Positions 19,924 to 29,500 of a stretch of DNA of 64,000 nucleotides are shown here, in pieces. The notes under the pieces were generated by a model, which did no database searches, was not told where the DNA came from, and worked only from the letters and a program-made list of their open reading frames with translations. The stretch covers positions 26,390 through 90,389 of the forward strand of contig JAQMWT010000242.1 of assembly GCA_029834535.1 (NCBI GenBank), in the 5' to 3' direction. This stretch comes from Chrysophaeum taylorii. Its lineage: Eukaryota > Sar > Pelagophyceae > Pelagomonadales > Pelagomonadaceae. Position 1 is the first letter of the stretch, and each line of letters starts with the position of its first letter. A program made the position numbers and the translations under genes.

Positions 19924-21171
19924 ATGATCAAAAGTGACCTCGCGGCGTTGTGGGAGCTGCGCGAGAAGTACTTTGGCGAGGACAAGGAGAAGGAGATCGA
20001 GGCGAGGATCGCGCGTCTCCTCGAGGCGGCCTCGGCGCTGGCACCGCAGGAACGCGCGCTCGCCGCGCTGGTACGGGGTCGCGCGCTCGACGCCCGGTCC
20101 GAGTACTGCGCCGAGGCCGAGGCGGAGCTATCTCGCGCGGTGAAGCTGAGTCCGTCGAGCGTGGATGCCTGGTACGGTCTGGGGCACGTGTTCTGGAAGA
20201 AGCGGGACCTGCGGTCGGCGAAGGAGTGCTTCGCAAGCGCGAACGCGCGCCGCGCGAACGGTCCGTCGTCGCGCGCGTTATCGATGCTCGCCCGGCCGCG
20301 GGACTACGACGAGTCCGTCGCGCTCGCGCGTTCCGCGATCGAGCTCGACCTCGACGACCCCGAGTCGTGGTACGTGCTGGGAAACGCGTGCCTCTCCAGG
20401 TACTTTGCCGGCGCCGAAGGTCGAAATCCGAGCGACCTCGAGGACGCGCGCCGCGCCTACGGGCTCGCCGAAGCGAGGTTGCGCGATCCGCAGGTTGAGA
20501 CCAACCTCGAGTTCGGCCACCCCGATCTCTACTTTAACCGCGGGCACCTGCGCCGCTACGTCGAGGACTACGCGGGCGCCTGCGACGATTTTCTGAAGAG
20601 CGCCCTCCTCGATCCGTCTCTCGGCGGCCGGGAGACGGCCGATGATGTCCAGCGCTGGGCCAAGCGCGTGCACGACCTCGTCGTCAGGAAGCGCGGCGGC
20701 CTCAAGCCCAAGCGCCGCGCCGAGCTCGCGGCAAAAATCAAAGACCGATCAACGCCCTTCAACGTCCTGGCCAAGGGCGATCGCTCGCGTTGTCTACACG
20801 CCTCGAACAACCGGGGCGCCCGGCTCCACCTCGTCATCGCCCTCGAGATCCGCCGCGCCTCGCTCCCGCCGGATATCTTTCTCGCGCTCGCTCCCGCGAC
20901 CGACGCCGACGACGGCTTGACTTGTGTCGCGCTCGCCGTCTACGACGCCGACGCGGCCGGCCTCGCGCCCGGCGTCGCCTGCGTCGTCCTCGACCCGACC
21001 GTTTCCACGGTGGCGGTTCCTCCTCCTCCCATGGGGGGGGAACACGAGAATGAGCTGGCGACGTACGACGTCGTCCGCGTCGCTGCCCACGACCGAATCC
21101 TCGTCGACGGCACGACCCCCCTGCCAAAGGCCCTCCGAGCCGTCGCGATCTGCGGTGCCAGATCATCCTAA
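19924..21171 (+). CDS. TTC5: TTC5/Strap-like TPR protein with OB-fold C-terminus (415 aa)
   Basis: TTC5 (Strap) in animals is a p300/p53 cofactor and also recognises nascent tubulin for autoregulated mRNA decay. Here, from the ATG at 19,924 (MIKSDLAALWELREKYF), the protein shows the TTC5 order. A helical start is followed by TPRs (AEAELSRAVKLSPSSVDAWYGLGHVFWKK; RSAIELDLDDPESWYVLGNACLS; PDLYFNRGHLRRYVEDYAGACDDF), then a linker with KPKRRAELAAKI. The C-terminal domain of beta character contains CVALAVYDADAAG and HDRILVDGTTPLPKALRAVAICG, corresponding to the Strap OB fold. Length is close to animal TTC5 (about 440 aa). The open frame extends upstream, but that part is antisense to the neighbouring gene and does not look like TTC5. 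Single exon; stop at 21,169. A Helitron-derived repeat begins 12 bp after the stop. Confidence 0.85.
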   Translation: MIKSDLAALWELREKYFGEDKEKEIEARIARLLEAASALAPQERALAALVRGRALDARSEYCAEAEAELSRAVKLSPSSVDAWYGLGHVFWKKRDLRSAKECFASANARRANGPSSRALSMLARPRDYDESVALARSAIELDLDDPESWYVLGNACLSRYFAGAEGRNPSDLEDARRAYGLAEARLRDPQVETNLEFGHPDLYFNRGHLRRYVEDYAGACDDFLKSALLDPSLGGRETADDVQRWAKRVHDLVVRKRGGLKPKRRAELAAKIKDRSTPFNVLAKGDRSRCLHASNNRGARLHLVIALEIRRASLPPDIFLALAPATDADDGLTCVALAVYDADAAGLAPGVACVVLDPTVSTVAVPPPPMGGEHENELATYDVVRVAAHDRILVDGTTPLPKALRAVAICGARSS

Positions 21172-21182
21172 AATAAATAAAT

Positions 21183-22256
21183 ACAAGTGCAGGCCAGTAA
21201 GTTCACCTACTCCCAATCTCTAACCCCAGCATTTTCACCCCATTAAGTTCACCTAGTCCCAATCTCTAACCCCAGTAAATTCGGCGTAAACCCAATCTCT
21301 ATAGTTCGGCGTAAACCCACACCCACTCACCCCACTCTCCTTCGAGCTCGTCGCTCTCACCCCCGCCAATCTAAGCTGCTTTGATCCGCACACGCCGCTA
21401 AGCTTTGAGTTTATTCTAAAAGCCCCAGTAAGTGTGCACTTGGTCTCAGTAAGTTCTCCTGGTCACTAAGTTCACCTAATCCCAATCTCTAACCCCAGTA
21501 AGTTCACCTGGTTCCAGTAAGTTCACCTGGTCCCAGTAAGTTCACCTACAGTGCGCGTGTAGACGCCGGGAGGGGCTTATCGGTATTGCGCAGCACGTGT
21601 GGGGTAGGGTGGAGTCGTCGACCCAGAAGAGGATATCCTCGGGGTTGCCGATCGACAGAGAGCCACGTAGAGCTGGACGTGGCAGAAGACGGGCTTGGGA
21701 AAGAGGACGCCGACCTCGCGGGGCGTCTGGCCCTGGCTCTTGTTGATCGTTTGGCGTAGGCGGGCCTTAAGGGATACAGGTTGGAGGAGCCTCGGTGACA
21801 ACGACACGATCGATCATGTATCTGGTACCGTTGCAGTGGCCGTGCGACGGGTCGAGGTTGCGAAGACATTAAGCTCGCGATCAAAGTCAGCATGCCGTTG
21901 GTTGTCAGGGAGTTGAAAACTCGACTGTAAAGAGCGAGGCGTCGTCTTCCGACCCAGCCTAGTCAGCCGAAAAGAACTCCGACGCCTCGTCTCCGGGGAA
22001 AAAAGGCCGCGGTCATGCGCGCGTTGTCAGCATCGACAACATCGTTTCGACGGGGCGTGAGAATGGCGCGCTGAAAGAGCCGCCGCGGGTCGTGGAAATA
22101 GTCTGCGAGGTCGCCGTAGACGGCGAGGATCACTGTCTGGCTCTCGCGCCTACCTGATCCTTACTCTCGCGCCTACCTGATCCTTACCCTAAATCGAGGG
22201 ACAAACAGACAGACAAACAAACAAACAGACAAACATCTGTCGATTAGTAGTTAGGA
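21183..22256 (-). mobile_element. Helitron-derived repeat, copy 3
   Basis: Complete family member in reverse orientation: array terminus ACAAGTGCAGGCC, tandem array, helicase fragment, then CTGTCGATTAGTAGTTAGGA. It lies 12 bp downstream of the TTC5 stop codon, so it probably supplies that gene's 3' UTR. Confidence 0.75.
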
Positions 22257-22257
22257 A

Positions 22258-22982
22258 ACAAGTGCAGGCCAGTAAGTTCACCTAGTCCCAATCTCTAACC
22301 CCAGCATTTTCACCCCGTTAAGTTCACCTAGTCCCAATCTCTAACCCCAGTAAGTTCGGCGTAAGCCCACTCGTGCTCACACCCACTCACCCCACTCTCC
22401 TTCGAGCTCGTCGCTCTCACCTCCGCCAATCTAAGCTGCTTTGATCCGCACACGCCGCTAGCCTTTGCGTTCACTCTAAAAACCCCAGTAAGTTCACTTG
22501 GTCCCAGTAAGTTCACCTGGTCACTAAGTTCACCTAGTCCCAATCTCAAACCCCAGTAAGTTCACCTGGTCCCAGCAAGTTCACCTACAGTGCGCGTGTA
22601 GACGCCGGGAGGGGGCTTATCGGCATTGCGCAGCACGTGTGGGGTAGGGTGGAGTCGTCGACTCAGAAGAGGATATCCTCGGGGATGCCGATCGACAGAG
22701 AGCCACGTAGAGCTGGACGTGGCAGAAGACGGGCTTGGGAAAGAGGACGCCGACCTCGCGGGGCGTCTGGCCCTGGCTCTTGAGAATGGCGCGCTGGCTA
22801 AAAGAGCCGCCGCGGGTCGTGGAAATAGTCTGCGAGGTCGCTGTAGACGGCTTGGAGGATCACTGTGTGGCTCTCGCGCCTACCTGATCCTTACTCTCGC
22901 GCCTACCTGATCCTTACCCTAAATCGAGGGACAGACAAACAAACAGACAGACAGACAAACATCTGTCGATTAGTAGTTAGGA
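22258..22982 (-). mobile_element. Helitron-derived repeat, copy 4 (internally deleted)
   Basis: Directly abuts copy 3 in the same orientation. It shares both termini but lacks about 260 bp of the helicase fragment; the sequence jumps from CTGGCCCTGGCTCTT to GAGAATGGCGCGCTGG. Confidence 0.75.
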
Positions 22983-24394
22983 TAAATAAAGATCAGCGCT
23001 AGGTTATCTATAATTGAGCCGTTTTTTCGCGATCACGCCCGACCCCGAGAAAACACCCAAGAGGTCGACCCCGGGCGCCGCCGAGCCGGCGACACGGCCT
23101 CGACATCTGCACCCACGCGTGGGAACAAGCCCGAGCGAGACCCGTAGGAGTCGCTGCCGCTACAAGGTGTCGCGCCAAAGTCGAGTCTTTCTAAGGCGAG
23201 ATTTAATTTTGAGCCACTTTGCAAGAAAGTGGCCTTTTTCGGGACGAGGCGGTCGAGCAGACGATGGAGACAGGCTGGGCGATATTCGAGGAAGGTTAGG
23301 GCCACGACAAGCCCCACCGTCGAGCCCGGATGGCCTTTGGGGCGTGTCTAGGGTGGTGACTAGGAGCTGGTGCGGGTTGGGATTAACGGGACGAGCCCGC
23401 AGCGCGCGGGCAAGAATCAAGCATAGACTTCGGAGTCAGCGCCAAGATCGCCGAAGAAACCGGCAATCTCGCTCTCGGCCAGGCTCTCTTCGTCGTCGGC
23501 GAGGGCGGACTCGGCGGGCTCATCTTTGGGGGCAGCAGCACGTTCGGCCGCGGGGTTGTCTTGAGCTGGTGCTGGCGTCGGAGGCAGAAGCAGGGGCTTG
23601 TCGACGGGGGAACGGGCTTCTTCGAAGGGAACATTCTCCTTGTTATTCTTGGCCTTGGCGACCTTGCCGGCGCGGCCATAGATGAAGGACTTGAGCTGGC
23701 CAGGACGGAGCTTCGAATGCGCCCCGAAAGCGGCGAAGGGCGCGGAATATTCTCGGAGCGGCGCTCCTCCCAGGCGTCGGCCTGCTTCTGCTCCTTCGCC
23801 GTGACTGCGGCCTTGCTCTTCTCGTTGGCGGCGGCGGCCTCCTCGTGCACGGAAATCTCGTACTCGACGTTGGTGATGCACGCCAAATTTGTTCCTGGAC
23901 CTGCGACAGCGCTTGACTGAGAGTGAGGGCCGCTGGACCACCGGAGCCGTCGCCGTCAGCAGTGCCCCCTCCGCCGCCTTGACTTCTTCCTCCATCTTTC
24001 GGGCGGCCTTGTCCCGGGTGGTGTCGTAGGAGCCGCGGACCTTGACCTTGAATGTCTCGACCCGGAGAGCTCCACCAGATCATGCGACGGTGCGTCCGTC
24101 GCCACGCGCTGCTGCTACGCCTTGTCGTTCGGTCCCACCGAGGCGTCGCCGGCCGCCGGCTGGTGTGCCGTCGCAACCGACGCGTTGTCAGCGTTCAAGT
24201 CAATGGTCGCCAGGACGGCTCGAGCCACGCGCTGCAAGCACCCACCTCTCGAGTGAGCGTCACTCTTCGCCTTAGCGGCGGCAATGGCTCGGCCGTACTT
24301 GTCGCCCTCCCGCGTAATGCCCACGGGTTAATTTGACGCTCTTGTTGCGCCGGCACGTCATCGACTTCCACTTGCCGCGACTTGTGATGCATCC
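22983..24394. other. Region with possible minus-strand gene debris
   Basis: No family recognised. On the minus strand, 23,417-24,000 has an open frame ending in an acidic tail (ADDEESLAESEIAGFFGDLG) after a Pro-rich part. An overlapping frame (NVEYEISVHEEAAAANEKSK and following) looks like the same protein before a frame change near 23,740. This suggests a broken or intron-containing uncharacterised gene. 22,983-23,400 holds nothing I can name. Confidence 0.3.
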
Positions 24395-24682
24395 TCAGCG
24401 CTCAAAGCGAACCGTGGACGCGCGTTTTCCCACGAGACAATTCGCATCCTTGACCATGACGGCCGCGCGCGCGGAGGGAGAGCATAGGTCGCGTACAGGC
24501 ACGTCGCCACCCTCAACCGCTGCTCGATCGTGCTCGTAACACGAGAACTTCGGATTGGCAACGCAGACTGGCTCAAAAATAAGACCTAGAGGCGGGTCGA
24601 CACTAAAAATTACTGTTTTGTTGCAAGGGCCGTACCATGGTCCGAACTCGACCAACGAGCGATTTGAGACGCTCAGGAGCAC
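24395..24682 (-). pseudogene. Possible PDZ-like coding fragment
   Basis: The minus-strand frame reads KTVIFSVDPPLGLIFEPV and then CVANPKFSCYEHD, resembling the carboxylate-binding start of a PDZ domain (xPLGLxFE). The rest of the domain cannot be followed. No ATG context, and the neighbours are repeats. Could be an exon or a gene fragment carried by a transposon. Confidence 0.25.
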
Positions 24683-24780
24683 TCCCGACCACTCTCCTTT
24701 CGGACCTGCTGCACGCCATACCCCAGTTTAGCGTGATCGTGGCATGGTGTGGGGTAGTGTCTAGCTGCACCCGACACTCG

Positions 24781-25018
24781 GTTGGCACCCGGAACGTTCG
24801 CAGTGGGACGGGGTATGGCCGGGGGGCGCAGACGGAAGGTTATCGGCGAGTTGGTTGTCGGTCACATCGCGGTCTCCTCGTCGCATGGCGACAAGCTTGA
24901 TGATCACTCTCCGCCGACCCACCTTTCGGCGCCCCTCGTCTACAGGCCAGTGATTCCGGGCTGGCTCCTGTCGGTCCGGCCTGGCTCCCATGCTCGGGAG
25001 AGGTCTGAAGTAAGTTAG
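24781..25018 (+). repeat. Dispersed repeat family B, copy 2
   Basis: Matches 9,285-9,525 inverted over its whole length, with modest divergence. The constant end (TGCTCGGGAGAGGTCTGAAG) is followed by AGTT-type sequence. Confidence 0.75.
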
Positions 25019-25038
25019 TTATCACCCGTCACTAAAAA

Positions 25039-26369
25039 TTACCAGGCATGAGGAAGGGGAGGATGGCTCACTAGGGGCACTAGGTGTCGAAATAAGCATG
25101 ACCGTAGCTCCCGAAGTGTCGGTGGGGACCCTGGGAGCTGCTTTAGGCGGGTCTCAGGTAGCTGGTTGCTTCGTGGCTGGGGTCGCCGATGGCGGCGACG
25201 ATCGTTACCGATCTCGCGCTCGAATTCGGGGTTGCCGTCCTCCTCCTCCTCCTCCTCCTCATCTTCAGCATCAGCATCATCCGGCACGGCAAATGCAAGA
25301 TCCTCCAGCGCCTTTTTGCATGCCTTCTTACTGCACCGCTTCCATCTGAGGTCCCCGCAGATCTCGCAGTACTTGAGTTTGCTGGCGTCGCACATGGCGC
25401 CGTTGTCAAGGCCGCAGACGCAGCCGTCCTTGCAGCGCTGCCACGCCTCGAAGCATGCCGAGACAGCCGCGTCCATCGCGGCCCGCACAGGCCCCAGCAC
25501 ATCATGACAGTGTTGCACTCGCGGTAGTCATAGGCCTCGGCCCAGCAGACGTCACCCTTGCCGGCCCCAAACTTGGTCTTGGCGTTCCCTTTGTTGTCGG
25601 CGTAGTCCACGAACTGGGGCGTCTCGTCGAGTTTCAGGACAAGGTGGGGGTCAGATATGGCGCCGTGCTCGTCTATAATCCCCGCGGCCTCGATCTCGGC
25701 GCGAAGTCCGTGGGTGCCCGCAAAGTACTCCTCGACCATCTCGTCGCAGTTCACGGCGGCACGCTTCGCATCGATTATTTTGCTTGATCTTCGTGCTGAT
25801 CCGGTGCGAGTTGCGGGCGAAGAAACCTATGAATAATTCTTCCGAGGGCGAATGGCCGCACACAAGTTTGTAGTTGGCGTTGTTGAACGGGACTTTCTTG
25901 CGTCCGCCGCGCCGGTTCTGAAGTCGACGATTGAGTAAAATATGGCGCACTTTGACTCCAATCTCTTCGCAGCTTGGCGCGGCGCGGGCCTTGTTGCTCT
26001 CAACAATCCATTTCACAGGTGCCAGCTCCTCCTTCGGCGTGAGTGACATCCGGTCCGAGCGAGTGTGCGTCGCGGCTGTTTCATCAAACAAACATGCTCC
26101 TTCAGTCAATCGTCGAGCTGTCTCCAGGTGATGAGCTCAATCCACTCTGGGTGGTCAGTCATGCACTTCTTGGCCCCTAATCCTTCCTTCTCGCAATACG
26201 CTAAGGCCTCCGCGAAGGCTTTCTGCTGCTGGCGTTTCTTTTCCGCGTCCAACGTAGCCGTTATCTTGTTGAAAACTCGCTTCGGAGCCGTTTTTTCTTG
26301 CTGCCGCTTCTCCCGGGCTGTCATAGGGGCCCGCCCAGGCTCCCTCCGTGCCTTGGGGCGCTTCGCCAC
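25039..26369 (-). pseudogene. pogo-like (DDE_1-type) transposase remnant
   Basis: Minus strand. A basic N-terminus (REKRQQEKTAPKRVFNKI, 26,106-26,369) is followed by a helix-turn-helix-like part with SLTPKEELAPVKWIVESNKA and FFARNSHRISTK. A frame change near 25,780 leads to NCDEMVEEYFAGTHGL and VLKLDETPQFVDYADNKG, where the first catalytic Asp of DDE_1 transposases is expected (LDET). A further frame change near 25,520 leads to a Cys-rich tail with CEICGDLRWKRCSKKACKKAL and an acidic run. The remaining DDE residues are not visible, so the core is deleted or scrambled. No terminal inverted repeats found. Alternatives are a divergent CENP-B-like host protein or a Tc5-type element. Confidence 0.5.
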
Positions 26370-26566
26370 CTTCGGCTTGGCTCTGGTGGCCTTCCTAGCT
26401 GCGGAAGCTGAGTTTCGAAAGAGCGGGTAATTTTTGGTGTCAAGGCGAATTTAGTGGTGCTCTAGAAACTTTCACACACCGTCGAATTGGATCTTCGCGA
26501 TTTTTCTGAGCGTGGACGCGTCGTTTGCATAAAACCCACCTGGGGTGGGTTGGGGTGGGTTGGGTC

Positions 26567-29500
26567 TCACCCCGCATCGTCCTCTTCCGACGACGACGAC
26601 GATGACGACGCGGATGACGCCTTTTTCTTCTTCTTCCGAGAGGTTGAGGATGCCGACTGCTTTGCTTGGAACTTTACGAGGTATGCGGGGTAGGCCTGGA
26701 AATCGGAATAGGTGACGTAGATGGACGGCTTTTCCATGTTGTCGACGGTCGTGTCGAAGCGATGATGGGGCCTGTCGACGCGGAGCGGCGGTAGGGTCGT
26801 CTCCTGATTGCCGATGCAGTAGCACCCAACGAGGATACGCGACACGAGGACGTGCTGGATGCCCTCGTCGTCGGGCGGCGAGTACTTGGGAAAACAGGAA
26901 TACTCCGAGTTGGTGGCAAAGTAGACGCCGCGGCCGTGCTGGGCCGCCGTCGAGCAGAAGTCCCGGTTGAATCCTTGGGCGACGATGCGCGCGGAGCTCA
27001 CCTTGGTCGTCCCGTGGAAGACGGGCCAGCGCTCGACGCGGTCGAGGTCGCGCGTGCCTTCCTGCTCGAGCATCGTGAGGCGGTTGGCCGTAAACGCGCG
27101 CCAGAGCGAAAGATTTTGAACTCGGTCGACTGCGAGGACCTTGAAATAGCGGCGGTCGAAGAAGTCGGCGATCTGCCGGTGTTCCTTGTGGCCGTCGGCG
27201 AGAGGGACGAGGCCCTCGGCCTGGGTCCACGACTTGGGCGGCAGTAGGAATTTGAAGTCGGCGGGTTTGGCGGTGGGTAGCATGTCAAGCACGTCTTCGC
27301 ACTTACGCACGCTCGACAGCGGAAACCACCCGGCGTTATCGAGAACTTCGGCCACGTTGCCGCGCGAGAGCTCGCGCCCAAACGCCCACTCGCCGCTATC
27401 GTGCTCGACGACGATCGAGACAAGCATGCCGGGAACTAGCCGCATCGGGTTCCCCTGGATGTCGGTTGGCATGCCGCGAACCACCGGCACGCCGCGGACG
27501 ACGCGGGTCGGCTCGGCCTCGCTCGCGACTTCCTCGATCACGACGCACACGGGACGCTGGAATCCCGTGTCGACGCGGCGCTGCCACATCTTCTTGACGT
27601 CGACCTCGTACTTGGCGTCTGCGAGGCTCGACTCGGTGTCGTCCATGAGCTCGTTGAACTGGTCGAGCCATAGTCGCGGGCTGGCGTTCGAGTCGCTGCG
27701 AAACGCGTAGTACAGCTCGGAGAGCCGACGTTGCACCTCGGCCAACTCGTACTTGATCCAGAGAGATCCCTGACGCGTCATGTTCTGGCTCCACTTGCCC
27801 ATGTGCCGCTGGTGCTCGCGCCAGTACCACGTGAGGACGACAGCCCGCCCGCTGTCGACGCGCAGCACGCGCCGCGTGCTTTTGGTCTTTATGTTCCGCT
27901 GGATCATGATCGCGACGTCGATCTCGAGCTGCTTGTCTTTGCTCACGTGAATCTTGAGCTTGTGCAGCGAGGCCTTGGGCATCCCGCCCGCGACCGCGGC
28001 GTCGGCCGCTTGCAGCCGTAGTTTCTCCTTGGTTGCCGGAGGCAGCTGGAGATATTTATGCCAAAGTTCCGAGAGCTGGTCTTGGACGAGGCTGTCGTAT
28101 GGCGCCCATTTCGTGACCCCGTCCTTGTCGATCAGCACGCGATCCCTCTCCCCGCCGGCGTCGTTGGTGCACTCCCAGTACCAGAGGCTTTCGTAGTACA
28201 CGTCGCCGGGATCCTCCTCTTCTTTGAGCTCCTCCTTGATCTCGCCGTCCGAAGACGAACGACGGTGATTCTGCTGGAACGACGTACTCGTCGTGCCTAG
28301 CGGTGCCGTCTCGACGACGGCCTGATCACTACTGTTTTCGTCGTCGTCGTTCGACTGGAGTGCGTAGACAACCACGTTATTCTGCGAGCCCTGACTAAAG
28401 AGGTCGCCGGCACCGCGCTTTTCGATCACGCTGCTGATCGTGCGGCGCGTCTCGTGCGCCGTCGGATCAAACGCCTCGACGACCTCGTAGGCGTTGAGCG
28501 AGGCCACCAAAGCGCGGCGGTGGCGTTTCGTTTGGCGGCTAAACGCTCTGCACATGCAGCAGCACATGATGAGAACGAGCGTGCTGAACCCAACGCCAAA
28601 CGAGACGAAAATGCGCATATTTCGGCGGTCGTAGCGACGGGCGGAAGTGCCGTCCTCGCTCGCGTCCGCAATAGCCGGCGGCTCGTCGTCAGGCGGCTGC
28701 GTCAATTCTCCCGGCCAGATTATTTGGTTTTCCCAGACGACGAGCTGATGTGTTGAAGCGGGATACTCTCCCGCGACGACGAACTCCGCGAAAGAAAAGA
28801 ACAGCGGTAAGGACAAAAGCATTCGCTTGCCGTCGCCGTTGACGAGCTGAAGGTTGACCAACTCCAAAGTGCCGAGGCGATCGCCGTCGGGCGCCAGCGT
28901 CACGTTGCCAGAGGCGCCCTCGAAGCGCGGCAGCTCGAGGATCGCGTCGAACGCGCTCGCCGTGCTGTCGCCCGCGGCATCGACGCCTTTGGCATACGCG
29001 AGAACCGCGTCGCTCCAAAATAGAGAGACGCGCGTCGACGTGAGAGGGTCGCCGTCGACGTCGCAGTAGTGGTAGTTGTCACTACTCGTGGCGATTTCGG
29101 CCTCGATGTCGTCGTCGTGGACCTCCTCCATCGGGCGGATGCTGTACCCCGTTTGCTGGAGCGCATCTTCGTCGTCCTCGTTCTTGACGAAGTCGTAGCT
29201 TATGCCCGGAGCGTACGACCGGTCGACGCACGATTCTGCCGTCGGACCGTGCGCCGCCCAGGCGTCCACGTAGGTGGTGGTCGCCGCGCCGCCGCTCTCG
29301 TAATCGGGATAGTGATCCAAAAAACCAAGGCTGCCGCGCTGGCCATAAAATGCGTCGTAGTCGACGGCTTCGCCCTCTGACGAAGACGAGATCAGTGCAT
29401 CTTGCGAGGGGAGATGGTTGAGCCACGCGTAGCCGGCGCCGTTCAGCACGCCCGTGCGGTACGACGCCGCGAACAGAGAGCGCTGGACGCGGGGCTGCGC

